Below, piece by piece: positions 22,701-33,955 of a stretch of DNA of 64,000 nt (positions are counted from its first letter, which is position 1; every line of letters begins with the position of its first letter). A program made the position numbers and the translations under genes. The notes below the pieces were generated by a model. It searched no databases. It was given only the letters and a program-made list of their open reading frames with translations, and was not told the origin of the DNA. The stretch is from Dreissena polymorpha (taxonomy: Eukaryota; Mollusca; Bivalvia; Myida; Dreissenidae). The stretch is from assembly GCF_020536995.1 (NCBI RefSeq), contig NC_068369.1:20394375-20458374 (forward strand), in the 5' to 3' direction.

Positions 22701-25700
22701 CAAAATATGAACATTTTCAACAATTTTTGTCAGTAATGAAAATGCGAATCTTTCAAAGCTTATGATTACTTTCTGATAAATCAAGTTAAAGATTCCGTCA
22801 TTCTCCAATAAACACGGAACTGACTGTAGCCTGCAAGCCCTCTTTCCCACTCTGGATCAGCAGACGATTTATTACCTACACTAATGAATATATTTTGCGA
22901 AGGTTTACAAATATAGTCGTTGTTTCTCGGTCGCTCCATTTTTTTCCAGGCTACGGGTACGGAACTATAGCCACTCTTATCGTCTGCGCCTGCTCGGCCC
23001 TTGGGGCGCTGTTCGTGAAGCTGGCGTCAAAGAGAGCGTTCTCCATCTTAATGGCGCTGTTTATAGGTTTGGCGATAGGAACGCTGTACGCGGACGCCTT
23101 TCTGCATTTAATTCCCACGGTAGGTGCACAGATATAATTATTTCGACCGTAGATCTAATTAATTTAAGAAAAAAATCAAAGCGCTGATGGCGACATTATC
23201 CATAAGCAACCATAATAAGACACAGCCAGAATTAAGGTAATTTAGTGCAAATGACAACTCATGTAGAACTGACGCATTTAAAAATATTTCTCCTGACTTA
23301 AATGGATTTTTCTTGCTTATAGTTCTCTTTTATATTGGGTTGATCCTTGACCCTGATGCAATTAGGCGGTATTGTACCGGACAAATCGCCAATCTTATTT
23401 TCAAATTTTTATATATAAACCCGATCAAATAATGGAACGTGTATTGATATGATATATTCATATCTGATCTGATTTTAAAACCTATCTAACGTTAATCATG
23501 AGCTGGCTGCATATTTTTTCCCGGCCATCCTGAAATATACTTTATTCTATCTTATAAAATGAATTGAATCGTGAATCGATCGGTTTCAATGTTTTCCATT
23601 TGACATCGACCCCGATGCGCTAGGAGCACACAGACAATCATGCATTCATTCAATTTACTGAATTAACTGTACAATGTTAGTAAGATAATTCTGACTTATT
23701 ATTAAACTCATGTCGCTGATCTTAAAACTTGACCCAATAAGGGTCCTATAATGCACACAACAACTATGGATTCATGTCATTCAATGGCATTCCTTTTAAA
23801 CATCAAAGTAGAAGCTATAACTAACCTCTGGCTTGTCATCAAAACAGTTCGTTGTTGTTAGCAAGATCTGACCGCTGACGGGTTGTCAAGCGTATGTTGT
23901 TTACCTTTGACGACCTTAATTCCGCAGGCGCTCGGGGTTCACGGTGAACATGAAGATGGCGGGTCGGGGATCACCGTCGAGCCGTATGTCTGGTTTGCGC
24001 TGGTCTCCTGCGTGGGTAAGTCTTCGTCGCCTATTTTGTCTTCATCACTATCAACTTAAAGGGAGATTATACGATTTTTACATGTGTTCAATTGTAATAT
24101 ATTGATAAAAAATATGTTACAATAACACAAATAGGCAAGAAAAATTATACATTGAAGACGAATGTCATAAAATGCAGAAAAAACAAATTAGCGCCGCGAG
24201 CCGAATGCGACAAAGATATTTCGTACATATATTCCTTCAATAACCGAAACATTCGTCTTTTTATTAGGATCGGAGTTAGTGTTCGTGTGTCGTATGAATA
24301 GAAATCGTTGCAAGAAATTACAATGATCCGTAAAACTTAATTTAGAATCACATCGTACATGCATGATATACATAACGAATTCGACTGTACAGACATTTTC
24401 GATTTCAAAATTAAATATCTGGCGTATTTCGCATTTTTCGACACATGTTCTTCTTAACTCTATTTTAATTTATATTGAAATATATGTATAATAAGTTGTT
24501 TACATATTTATATAAATTCATAAATATTTGACAAAATCGTATTATCTCCCTTTAATCACAGACTAGGATAATGGCATTTATTATTTTCGTAATCATTGTA
24601 ATAACATTGATATATCCGGTGTATCGTAAATCCCATAATTATCGTTTGAATATTCGTCATCATTATTATCATCATCAGTCGTTAAGTCAGCATGTTAGTC
24701 TTCATCATAATCATCGACATGATTCTTTATTTTACATTGTCATTAAAACAAAAAGCAATTGTTATTGCTTAAGATGAAATTACAAATCATAATACCATTA
24801 TAAAGGTAGACTAATCGAATAATTTAGTTTGCGAAATCATTCATTAAAATAATACGTGTCTCCCGTTTATATTATAACATACTTTGTCATAGTATCGAAG
24901 TCATATATAGCTGTCGAAATTATGAACCAATGGTTGAAAAAGACATCGTCTGTTGAGCACATATTATGCTAGTGCTACTTCTGACAAATAAAAAAAACTG
25001 AAATTTGAGCACACAATTCCTATAATTGACAAAGTAACGAGTATTTTATGTTCTTGACACCAACACCAATTTGGGCCAATTTGTAAAACATGGCATTTGA
25101 ATTCAATGAGAGACAGTACAAGTACTGCTGATGGGTTCGTTTTCATAATAACTCAATAATTCGTGTCTATAATGGGTCAACATACAGCTCCTAGCTATAT
25201 GGACTATATTTGTTTGTAATAATTGTAATAATGTATTATAATGATTGTTTATGATATCATATTGGCATTTTCTAAACAGTCCACAAAACTTGAAACCAAG
25301 CCAGAGTGTAATTATTAGCATGTCTATCCGTTGTATCGGCCCTCTTAATGAAAACGTTGGAATTTTGGAAGTGAACGAATACAAAAACACGCATGTGTTA
25401 TATGTCAATATATAGTTCAAGTGTATTCTAGGACATAACAACGAAAACTGCACTTAAATCGGTAATGTTTTGACAAAATACTTGATAGACTAAGCTCCCT
25501 TTAGTAATCTGTTTCCTGTACCGACCCTCTCATAGTATCGGCCCTTTTGATTGGTTGTTAAGATTTGTTACTATGCGCACGTGCTTGTTTTACAAATAGT
25601 AACTGAATGGAAAAACGAAACTCTTGCTCATTTTGTTTTTAAAATAGTTTTATACTTTATTGAAAAATAAGCGGCATATAACACATTTAATAATGCTACT

Positions 25701-28700
25701 ACTTATCCATAAACTAAGTACTTACGGGTGTGTTACGTAATTTAAAAATCGCAGCATCACCCTGGAATAAACATGACCTACTTTCCAATGAACACCGGAA
25801 ATCATGAGAATGATCGTCGTAATAGTCATGGATTACCATCAAATAAATTACAACTTCTAAAATTTGAAAAAAAAATCATTAATAAAGGGCCGATACGATG
25901 AGGAGGACCGATACTATGAAAGTAAGGGATAAAGCTTAAACTCTCGATCGAGCTACTGTGCAGTAAAATGCTCAGGTTATATAATATAAAGTATTATCAA
26001 ATCATTCACCCCATAGAATGAAATAAACAGATTACCAATCCACTTCGTTTGCATATGCTCGAGTTGATATACATTGCACATATTTTTGCAGGCGTCTATG
26101 TTTTCTACCTATTCGAGAAGTTGTGGTCAATGCTGGGACCAAACTCTGCGGTAACGTGTTAATTTATTTTCAATTCCATCACAATACTTATTGATGTTTC
26201 AGGTAGAAAAGCATGATTATTTTGGTAACAATACAACGTGCATAGAGTAAAATATATGCCAGTCCTCTTAATTTTAATCGCAATAAAAGTCTCAGATTAT
26301 GTAAAAACTGAGTCTGATATAAATATTCGCATTCTTCATATAATTAGTCAATAACCAAGGGTTTTCTCTCATAGTGCTATACTGTATTATGATTGTCTTC
26401 TTTTGATGAAAATTCTATACGGATATGTTTTACACGAATGTATAATATTTTATCTCTAGTTGACTCTTTGTTATTATTCTTTACCTTGTTTATCCACGTT
26501 GAAGACATATCAGACCTGAGATATTTTCATGTGAACGCGTGTGTTTTGTCTAGTAAAATTTGCTTTATGTCCACTGTTTAGCCATTGGCTCCTTGCAAGA
26601 AAATAACGCTACACATTGTATAAGGAGATTTCTCTTATGCTGTTGTAGATGAAGTTCTACTTTATGATTATTGTTTCATTAAGTTGTCGCCTTTTGCAGC
26701 GGGTGCATTCACATGGCCACAGCCACAGCAATACTGCCTTCATTACCGACAACCACGAGATCGAGATTTCACCGAATGACACAATGCATGTAAGAAGGAT
26801 AAGCCTAGTTAACTTACTTGTCTTCAATGATTTTATTGCAACTGTAATGTGATATAAATAACTCTCGGCCAAGTGTAAGGCTTGCAGCTCCTTAAACCCA
26901 GATAAACCCCGGCATTTTTTTACATGGGCCGCTAAAAGGCGATGATCCTAGTTTTATTCATTTGGATGTGTGCTGTTGATGAATCTTTTTGTAATTAGTG
27001 CCTATGTGCTCACAACAATATTTGGCAAATAATACTATTACTATAGTACCACGTGCTTTACTTAGGCGTCTCTTCTTTTGGCGCAGCTAAGTTGCACTTT
27101 GTTTATATATTCATAAATTTATACCTACACATATTTCTACGAATCGTTATGGTCACTTTCGTTTTATGGAAAGATCTCGAGTTATTTTCTTGATAGACTC
27201 TCCGGTACTTTAACCAGGTGTATACCAATATACTGTTTAAATAGTTCACTTAGAAAAGCGCCAGTCAGCTTTCAGTCCATCTAGGGAACAAATCTGATGA
27301 TTTTTTTGCGATTCCCGCTCCTCTTAAAGTAGTAGTAGTGACTACTCTCAAGCAGTATTCAAGTTTTGTTTTTTTACGTGCATTAGTAGCAGCTTGACAG
27401 GGGTGGGGTATGCGCTTAAAGAGACTGACTGTGTTTATTGAGGTTATTTGTAACTGAGTTGTCATAATGTGCTAAACGGTCAGGTTTCAAAACAAGATTT
27501 CACCAATAGGTTTGACACTTAATTAATTATTATAGATACAACCGCCTAAGGGAAATAAAAGTAGCGTAATTGTGATAATGCTTAACCGTACATTTGCGCA
27601 AATTCTTCATGTTTTTAGAGAACACGATATGAGAAAATCCAATTTGTTGAAGATCACGTAGGTAAACAACCGATTTGTGAAAGGTTTTATCCATTTACTA
27701 TTTTATTCCACGAAGCACGACGTCCAAATTGGCATAATTAGTAAAAGTAAATAGCAAATGGACCACAGAGTGAAAATATACACACTGCTCTTGCAAAAAA
27801 ATAACTAAAAAGGTCGCATTTTCCTCAGTCAGTTACACATTACACCATTTAAAGACAATCAGCCAATTAAAACGTACGCCCTCCCCTGTCTAAGGCCCTG
27901 TTAAATTCCTCATTTAAGATGACGAATGACAGGGCTAATGGAACACCGACGTCTAATGGTAAAAATATGGACGACGACGCGGAGTCCGACAAGTCAAAGA
28001 AAGGTGCGTCATAAACATGTTATTCCCTTTTTTAACAACTCGTAACGGCTTTGTTCGTTTAAGTTATTCACAACTGTGATGTAAACGACAACTTGCCAAT
28101 CTTCAGGAATAAGATTTTCTTTTTTTAAAGGAAAATACATAATTTTATTTTTACTTCTTGATTTCCGGCTTCTGATTTACATGTTTAAAATGCAACTAAT
28201 TGTGATGGTTTCTTGCCATTTATTTCACTGTTTATATTTGTTTGTTTTGTACGAAAAAGATATGTTTGGTAAGTTGTTTAATCTCTAATACATAGCAATA
28301 GCTTAGAAGATATAGCTGGCTAGATCGATGTACATGTATGCACCTTAGTGAAAGATCCTACTTTGCAGTAGTTATCGCTTTGTAGATCTAAACAACACCT
28401 GTTTTTGTTTGCGTGTTTTTCTTTATTTCAAGATTTCACTCCTCAAGTGTTCATACACTAAGATATTGTTCGCGGAAAAATTAAATTATTTCTAAACAAA
28501 TATGCTTTCTTAAATTTGTATAAAAACTCATATTTGTATGTGACTAGCTTAATGCTACATCTACATATAACACGAAAAGAACTGTTTGTTTGTATCTATG
28601 TGCAGTAAAAAATACGGGGACTTTTCGTAAAGCTTCTACCTTCGCTTTCGGATTGTGTAGTGGTTGCCATGTCTTTGCCTTTTGTGAAGTTGTCTTTTCT

Positions 28701-31700
28701 CGCAAAACCCAGAATAACAGGTCTGGAAGCTGGACTTGATTTTCGTTATATTTCATCAGATCTTTTCCTATAATGCATAACAGCTTTAATATACAAATAC
28801 TTATTGTATTTATTTATATATTTGGATTTTGTGTGTTTTTGATTGAGGTGTGCTGTATTTTGGGATGTTTGTCTTTATTTATAAATAAACTCTTGTCTTG
28901 AATGTTTTTGTCTTATCTTGATTTGTATGATCTATTTTTTCTTGTCTCATTTCTCGGATGACAAAATCAAAATTAGCAAATATTAAATCAAAACTAAAAG
29001 ATTTAAAGCATAAAAAGTTAATGGCTTATAAAAGCTTAAATATTTTTGGAGTTTGGAAAAATACAATCATGGCAAATGGCAAATGTGTATAAATTGAAAA
29101 TATATGACAAAATTTGAATCACTCACCAAAAAGCAAATTTCAACTAATAGTGCAGTTTTGTCTAAAAATAGTTTATCGTTCACCTGAAACAAATGTGTTT
29201 CCATCTGTATTGCTCTATAAATGGCATTACTTTTAATATTTCATTATTCCTATACGTGAATAGATGATTTCTGTTATTCCTATGGTTCAGTTTATCTACA
29301 TCTGGTTGTTCGTGGATTGTTTATTTTCATTGACTTATCCGAGACGTATTTCCTATAAATTTACAATTTGGTTTATGGATATTGTAAAACAGTTTTATTT
29401 ATATCTTTTTCGTAGAAAAATGTATAATCACATCACATATTTGATTTGCCAAGTTTTTGTAATTTTCCTCTGTAATAATTACGTATATTGGCATAATAAT
29501 GTATGAGCCTCAGTATATGAACATTTTGACTGTGTCAAAAGGCCAGAAACTCTTGATGCACAAATTTTTTTGCCATTTCAATTTGACAAGTTATTGAAGA
29601 AAACAATATTTTTATGTTTTTATTATATGTCTCCACATACAGCTTTTATGACGGGGTTGCCTAGGATAGTCCTTTCTCGACCAGCCTCGCACATATATTA
29701 AAATATATCAGCCTCGCTCTCCCACACTCCTTTGCACGTTACTCTGGCTTGGCGGTTAGGGTGGTGGTCGGTAAAGGTATTCACAACTTCGCGGATATGA
29801 ATACATCATATGGGCACATCATTCACGATCATCTTCCGTCTGTGAATGCTAATTTCTTAAGAGATTAAAAATAGCATCATCTTGCACTATTGCATGCCTC
29901 CATGGCTTGGCGATGACTATACTGACTCCATACACAACCTCGCGGATGTCCCCTTCAAGAGCAGCCTTACCTTGTGACTTCCGAAACTGTGCATGTCTCT
30001 TCCTCGGCACGATTGCATGTATTCCCAGTATAGTGATGATGGTGGTGGTGGTTGGTACCGCAATTGGGTGCCTCCGTAAAATACATCTTTGGCATGGGAA
30101 AGCCTATATAACTAATATCTTAATACCAAAAGCATCATTATCTCTAACTATTGCGCTCACCACTTGCGTGGCGGTGATGATAAGAGTAGGAGACGCCACA
30201 CACAACATCGCGGACGGGCTTTCCATGCGGTTCACAATCACAACCACCTTCAGGGCTGCCTTACCTGTTGATATTCTTACTGTGTTTATGACCAGCCTTA
30301 CTCTGGGGTAGAAAAAAACGTTTTACAACCTTATATCCTGTCTTCCCCTTCACGATTGCAGGTATTAAAAGTGTAGCGATGATGGTGGTGTTGGGTGACG
30401 CCATTCACAACTTCGCGGACGGGCTCGCCATGGGTGCCTCCTTCTCGAAAAGCCTCACCCTCGGACTCTCGACCACTGTGGCGATCTTCTGTCACGAGTT
30501 ACCCCACGAACTGGGTACGTACATGCGAATACCCGGTAAAAGTATATCGAGAGACATCTCCACTTTAGTACCTCACCCTACGTATAGGTTACGTGGATAA
30601 CATGGACTTAGGCATTTATAGACGTCGCGCTCTGAGGTCACATGGGTCTTTTTATGCACGGCTTTAATCACCAAGTAAATAGGATCTAGTTTAAGTATCG
30701 TGAGAAAGTTGTTTTATGAACATTCAACTAGAAGCCTCTTTATTGTTGCTGCTAGACCCCAATTACTATGATTGAACATGATCTTAAAACAGTAACATTT
30801 CGCGTCTAATTTTCTTGTCAATTTTACGATATTGGTCCCCATATATTGCAAAATCTTAAACAAATAATCAGTTGGTGTCTAATTTCCATTAGCCCGAAAG
30901 TTTGCCATATTGGGGACTAACCCCAAACATATTTATAATACAATTCCCCGGCTACATTTTAAAGAGATTTCGCGATAATTGTTCCCTATTATCACATCAG
31001 TAACCATTTGGATTTTTTTAAATTGGATTTCGCGGTACAAGTTCTCAAATCCAAAACCGACAAAAACATTAAGCATTATTAGAATACGAAATGCCTGTTT
31101 CTAAATAAAAGAATAGTGCGCAATATTGATTGCAATTACCAATCTGAGTGACCATTTTGCGTCTCTATTTTCTTCAGGCGATTTTGCGATCCTTCTCACA
31201 TCGGGCCTCCCGTTCTGTCGCGCCCTGCTACTGAATGTCGTGTCCTCTCTGACGGCGCTGATCGGTCTCTGGATCGGCCTTGCGATCTCCTCCAATGAAA
31301 CCGCCCAGCAGTGGATCTTGGCCATCACTGCTGGCATGTTCCTCTACATAGCACTCGTCGATATGGTAGGAAGAACTGACTTTTCGACTTTAAGTTTATT
31401 TCAATATAGCTCTTGACCTGCAACCTTTTATGTGATTTTGAGTGGCAATACAACTAAAGCAGTGTCACGAAATTGACTTAACTCTGCGCAGAATTGTAAC
31501 GGACTAAATAGCCATGTCAATGGGTAATTTTTAAGTCACATAACGTAGAAATAATTTGGTGCTGAATAACCCTGGGTCAGTTATGTAGATGTTTTAGAAT
31601 AAACTCACGCGTACGAAGAACTAGTGATTTTATAACACTCATCTATACTCCTGAATGATGGTTGTTAAACCGTATATTATCATAGAAATTATACAATTTT

Positions 31701-32126
31701 GGCTCGGATAAAATCTTTGTTTCCTTATTCTATAATTTTAAATGTTTCAGCTCCGCCAATAATTTCTCCAGAATAACCCACATTTGATTTTCTTCTTTGC
31801 TCATAGGAAACAAGCGGGATATTAGAATTAAGGTTTCAATTAAAAGACTTGAGGAATGTGGAGGAAAGAGCGACATTCATACAAATCGACCGAGTGTCTC
31901 GAATATACCAACGCCCTCATGCTAAAATTCGCTTGCGGGGTATAAAGTAATGTAAATATATAACAATAATAATCTATTTTCTCGTTTTTATTTTCAGCTC
32001 CCAGTAATAATGGGCCCCACCAAGAACACGACAAGGGACTTCATGTTAAACAACGTGGGGATTTTAATAGGGGTCATATCCATGCTGCTCCTTGCTATTT
32101 TCGAGGAGAAAATAAAATTCGAATGA
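13768..32126 (+). CDS. Zinc transporter, ZIP4/ZIP12-like (SLC39A family, LIV-1 type), multi-exon
   Basis: ZIP proteins carry Zn2+ (and some other divalent metals) into the cytosol through eight membrane helices. Visible exons: 13768-14004, 18255-18352, 20197-20310, 20724-20827, 21152-21354, 22263-22437, 22950-23119, 23928-24015, 26092-26150, 26700-26789, 27919-28003, 30362-30514, 31178-31365 and 31998-32126, ending in TGA. From 21152 onward every junction joins in phase. The order is a long His-rich, Cys-containing ectodomain; CPALLQQ linker; helices 1-3; a His-rich cytosolic loop (HSHGHSHS); helix 4 with [13 protein letters not shown]; helix 5 with [12 protein letters not shown]; and a C-terminus [17 protein letters not shown]. 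The [12 protein letters not shown] and final segments match ZIP4/ZIP12 rather than ZIP8/14 (EEXPHE). The signal-peptide exon was not found. Joins 18352/20197 and 20827/21152 are one base out of phase as drawn, so a small exon or border is missed. Confidence 0.85.
14110..15279. other. ZIP intron, no further feature recognised
   Basis: Part of the long first visible ZIP intron. AT-rich, with no exon-like segments and no clear repeats. Confidence 0.4.
15280..16468 (+). repeat. Dispersed element with about six internal units of 165-180 bp
   Basis: Starts TTTTAGCTCACCTGAGCAC and ends near GGGCACTCTTGTTTT. Internal units repeat ATGGCCGCCAGGGGGCGGGG, CATTTTTCCTTATATGGCTA, AAACCTTGTTAACACTCTAG and GATATCTTGGATGAGTTTGA, with GGCAT anchors near 15360, 15536, 15717, 15884, 16057 and 16221. 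I associate this repeat type with bivalve genomes. No coding capacity, so non-autonomous. Confidence 0.75.
16661..17670 (+). repeat. 20-bp minisatellite, about 50 copies
   Basis: Unit CTCTAGTTATTGTTGAAGCT repeated for about 1 kb with single-base variants. No spacers between units, so it is a VNTR and not a CRISPR array. Confidence 0.95.
17700..17910. mobile_element. MITE with 17-bp terminal inverted repeats
   Basis: Left end AACCCATTTATGCCTAG, right end its exact reverse complement CTAGGCATAAATGGGTT. The inside holds a partly palindromic GCGCAGACC..GGTCTACGCTG core. No ORF. A non-autonomous DNA element of a kind I associate with bivalves. Confidence 0.8.
18255..18352 (+). CDS. ZIP exon: histidine-rich ectodomain segment
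   Basis: Acceptor TTTTTCATTTCAG and donor ATG|GTAATT. Encodes a repeat of [15 protein letters not shown], nine His in about 20 residues, the kind of extracellular metal-gathering stretch common in LIV-1 ZIPs. Built from near-repeats of GAACATGC, so expansion by slippage is likely. Confidence 0.75.
18721..19220. mobile_element. Fold-back element with minisatellite arms
   Basis: The ends are long inverted repeats (ATTACGGAAT..GCCATCGTGGTTAC..ATCCAGA.GGCGACAATGCG on the left; the complement on the right). The left arm continues as repeats of GGCGACAATGCGATAGTACG and the right arm as CGTACTATCGCATTGTCGCC, so nearly the whole 500 bp can fold on itself, with the centre near 18990. ORFs here are repeat artefacts. 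Confidence 0.8.
19701..19800. repeat. (AAT)n / (ATT)n microsatellite
   Basis: AAT run switching to ATT at about 19760, giving a small perfect-like palindrome. Confidence 0.9.
20197..20310 (+). CDS. ZIP ectodomain exon
   Basis: Acceptor ACTTCCGCAG, donor GATG|GTATAA. Encodes [18 protein letters not shown] then [14 protein letters not shown]. Enters in phase 1, leaves in phase 1, and joins the next exon in phase ([11 protein letters not shown]). Confidence 0.7.
20724..20827 (+). CDS. ZIP ectodomain exon
   Basis: Acceptor GTATTTCAAG; donor CAA|GTGATT is weak and gives phase 0, whereas the next exon wants phase 1. Encodes [20 protein letters not shown] and a charged helix [15 protein letters not shown]. 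Confidence 0.65.
21152..21354 (+). CDS. ZIP ectodomain exon with multibasic (furin-like) sites
   Basis: Acceptor GTTTTTTTCAG, donor TTG|GTAGAG. Encodes [14 protein letters not shown], a His-containing GHEGHGHA, then [10 protein letters not shown] and [11 protein letters not shown]. Both multibasic clusters fit R-X-K/R-R proprotein convertase sites. Ectodomain cleavage is known for ZIP4, ZIP6 and ZIP10, so processing here is plausible but unproven. Confidence 0.75.
21829..22255 (+). repeat. Minisatellite of about 33 bp, open in one frame, abutting a ZIP acceptor
   Basis: Imperfect units of GAGTTTCTAGCTAATTTTCC..ATATGAC. The unit is mostly a multiple of three, so one frame stays open as repeats of TEFLANFPNM from 21949 to past 22262. 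That frame differs from the ZIP frame and is probably not translated. The repeat supplies much of the pyrimidine-rich tract before the acceptor at 22262. Confidence 0.75.
22263..22437 (+). CDS. ZIP exon: Cys-rich linker before helix 1
   Basis: Acceptor GCCTGCATTCAG, donor GAAC|GTAGGA. Encodes [15 protein letters not shown] and [17 protein letters not shown]. The CPALLQQ motif is diagnostic for the ZIP4/8/12/14 group. Phase 0 in, phase 1 out. Confidence 0.88.
22950..23119 (+). CDS. ZIP exon: transmembrane helices 1 and 2
   Basis: Acceptor TTTTTTTCCAG, donor ACG|GTAGGT. Encodes [20 protein letters not shown] (helix 1) and [20 protein letters not shown] (helix 2), ending in the conserved G-T-L-x-x-D-A-x-x-H-L-I-P. 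Confidence 0.9.
23928..24015 (+). CDS. ZIP exon: loop and start of helix 3
   Basis: Acceptor TTAATTCCGCAG, donor GTGG|GTAAGT. Encodes [13 protein letters not shown] and [14 protein letters not shown]. In phase on both sides. Confidence 0.85.
25500..25925. repeat. Inverted-repeat segment, possible MITE
   Basis: Left side carries CTCATAGTATCGGCCCTTTT (about 25528); right side carries AAAGGGCCGATACGATGAGG and then GACCGATACTATGAAAG (25884-25922), the inverted partners. A further TATCGGCCCTCTT lies at 25333. No ORF between them. Ends and target duplication are unclear. Confidence 0.45.
26092..26150 (+). CDS. ZIP exon: rest of helix 3
   Basis: Acceptor ATATTTTTGCAG, donor GCG|GTAACG. Encodes [20 protein letters not shown]; the FYLFEKL motif is typical of ZIP helix 3. 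Confidence 0.85.
26700..26789 (+). CDS. ZIP exon: His-rich cytosolic loop
   Basis: Acceptor CGCCTTTTGCAG, donor CAT|GTAAGA. Encodes [20 protein letters not shown]. The (HX)n run lies in the helix 3-4 loop, where ZIPs bind or sense zinc. Length is a multiple of three, phase 0-0, so skipping would keep the frame. Confidence 0.8.
27919..28003 (+). CDS. ZIP exon: acidic/Asn-rich cytosolic loop
   Basis: Acceptor CCTCATTTAAG, donor AAAG|GTGCGT. Encodes a polar loop with [13 protein letters not shown]. Phase 0 in, phase 1 out, fitting the next exon. Confidence 0.75.
29640..30320 (+). repeat. Run of decayed tandem copies of the ZIP helix-4 exon
   Basis: Just upstream of the intact exon (30362-30514) are at least four partial, diverged copies of it with its acceptor flank: around 29663-29800 (GGTATTCACAACTTCGCGGA), 29885-29980 (CCATACACAACCTCGCGGA), 29998-30075 (CACGATTGCATGTATT..GTGATGATGGTGGTG) and 30130-30300 (GACGCCACACACAACATCGC, encoding [13 protein letters not shown]). 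Acceptors and frames are damaged in most. They look like relics of tandem exon duplication, not used exons, though the last keeps the HNIADGL motif. Confidence 0.75.
30362..30514 (+). CDS. ZIP exon: helices 4-5, metal-site motifs
   Basis: Acceptor TTCACGATTGCAG, donor CTGG|GTACGT. Encodes [14 protein letters not shown] (helix 4, HNxxD) and [13 protein letters not shown] (helix 5, HEXPHE), the binuclear metal-transport site. All expected ligands are present. Confidence 0.93.
31178..31365 (+). CDS. ZIP exon: helices 6-7
   Basis: Acceptor TATTTTCTTCAG, donor ATG|GTAGGA. Encodes [36 protein letters not shown] and [17 protein letters not shown], closely following human ZIP4 helices 6-7 as I recall them. 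Confidence 0.92.
31998..32126 (+). CDS. ZIP terminal exon: helix 8 and C-terminus
   Basis: Acceptor TTTTTATTTTCAG; ends [20 protein letters not shown] then FEEKIKFE and TGA at 32124-32126. The short acidic tail after helix 8 is normal for ZIPs, so the C-terminus looks complete. Confidence 0.92.
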   Translation, partial: LPVIMGPTKNTTRDFMLNNVGILIGVISMLLLAIFEEKIKFE

Positions 32127-32329
32127 CTCCATCACCACGTGTGCAGTCCAGTGTTGTGCCTCCACATGAGTACATGTATAACTAATTGGACTGTCCCAAA
32201 ATATTGCTGTGTTAATGCCCCACAGTTACTGTTGTATGTATGTAAACACTGTACTAACAATAGTTTTACGACTGAAAAGTCACACATGTTACTTTTTAAT
32301 TATTTATCATACCAAGAGGGTCAATGGCC

Positions 32330-33130
32330 TCATGGCGCTTACCAGGTAATCGCAGGAATGTAACTGTTCCAAACAGCTTTATGATGTTTGTTAAAAGTTG
32401 TGGCTTTTGATCTCTTTTGTAATCCCGAACCATTTTTAAACTTGGCTTAGATATAATGAAAACACATGTATGCATAAAGTTTTATTATGATTTGGCTACA
32501 TCTTGTGGCTTCTTATCCTTTAAGTTATGTCTTTGTTTTCAATGCATCAGAACCAGTTTCAACATAAGCGACAATTTCATTACAATAATTGCGTTGAACA
32601 AATGCATGTAAATTTTGCACAGAATATGACTTCTGGAATGTTCACAGTGTTTCAATATAGCCATATAGTGGCCACGCCTCCCTGGCGACGATGTTTCTTA
32701 ACAGACCGAAATCATTTTTGAAATTGGTTCAGATATCATAAGAACAAATATTCTTTAGGACATTTTACATCAATTCGACAAAAAAGATCAAAAAAGATTT
32801 AATCTGTAGAGTATTGACAGGGTTTAAATATATAAATTTATGTAAAACGACCCCAATCTCTGCGCGGAAATGTTTTTCAACGGAGCAGAACCATTTTTAA
32901 CTTGACAGAGATACTGTTTAAAACATTATGACCAAGTTTCATAAAGATTAGACAAAAATTTGAAGAGATCGAGAGAGTAGGTACTCCGCAAAGATTCTTC
33001 ATAAACATGCATAGAAACTGCCCCTTCCCATTGCGACCATGTTTTTTGTAACGGATTTGACCTATTATCGAACACAACCGAGATGTAATTGCAACAAAAG
33101 TTATGAGGTAGAAAAAAATATTTTAAGAGT
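32330..33130 (-). repeat. Degenerate dispersed repeat, same type as at 15.3 kb, opposite strand
   Basis: Blocks such as GCCACGCCTCCCTGGCGACG, GACCAAGTTTCATAAAGATT and CATTGCGACCATGTTTTTTG recur about every 180-200 bp. They match the complement of the 15280-16468 units but are more worn. No gene. Confidence 0.55.
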
Positions 33131-33139
33131 GGACACAGG

Positions 33140-33880
33140 CTTCTTCTATACTTTGACCTATTGACATAATTTTTAACCTTAAGCGACTTATTTTGAATGT
33201 TCGCCTGTTATAATATTGACTAATGCTGTGACTACGTTTTCTGCAGATTATGTAATACATTTGGCCTATCTAGTGTTCATAAATTTAATGTTAACGATTA
33301 TCACAAACGTTCGACACAGCAAAAAACATGCTTAGAGTACTAATGAAATGAGTGTATATTTTAATGATTGTGTCGTAATTTACTGTAATGAAAAGCAAAA
33401 CAACATGAACGGTAAAATAAGTTAAAAAACTTTTACTAATCGTAACTCATATTATATATACGAGTGCATGTTACCAAGCAGACATTATTTAGATAAGCCA
33501 CAAGTTATTACAATTTGGAACATTGTTTTTAATTGCTTGGTATTTACACATTGTTTGAAATGTTTGCAATTCACGTTTTTTGTTTAATAACTTTTATAAA
33601 ATAAAGTTGAATCACTTATCTTTCTTTGTGCATGACATGTACATACGTCAACATATCAATGATGCTTTTCCTAGCCGAGGGTGGAGGTGAGCGGGACTAT
33701 TGTGTGTTTCTGTATTAAATTTTTATCGAGTGTACATGGATTCTTTCCGAAAGGCCATCAGACCTATCGTACTTTGTAAATGTGTTACTTGGGAAAATGC
33801 AAGGTGCAGAAGACATCCCGTTACGGCAGGACCGTGTCTAATTGGAATAAGGGTTTAACTACCTATTACTCCACCACTTT
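33140..33880. other. Intergenic, no feature recognised
   Basis: AT-rich sequence downstream of the ZIP gene. AATAAAG near 33600 is a possible but distant poly(A) signal. Confidence 0.35.
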
Positions 33881-33955
33881 GAGGTGAGTCTGGTATCGAA
33901 CCGCGACCCACCAGTTTGTCGCAATTATGTTACACTAGACCACGGACTCCCTTTA
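33800..33955 (-). mobile_element. tRNA-derived SINE
   Basis: On the minus strand, CCGTGGTCTAGTGTAACATA (A-box-like, 33933-33947 region) is followed about 40 bases later by GGTTCGATACC (a good B box, 33892-33902). The spacing is that of a tRNA. It lacks a full cloverleaf, so this is a SINE head and not a working tRNA gene. The body downstream is not defined. Confidence 0.55.

Noticed and set aside
29907-30311. 134-codon ORF considered as a separate small gene
   Set aside because: It runs across several decayed copies of the ZIP helix-4 exon in mixed frames and has no start context or full domain.
33880-33955. Possible tRNA gene
   Set aside because: Good B box and partial A box but no full cloverleaf; better explained as a SINE head.
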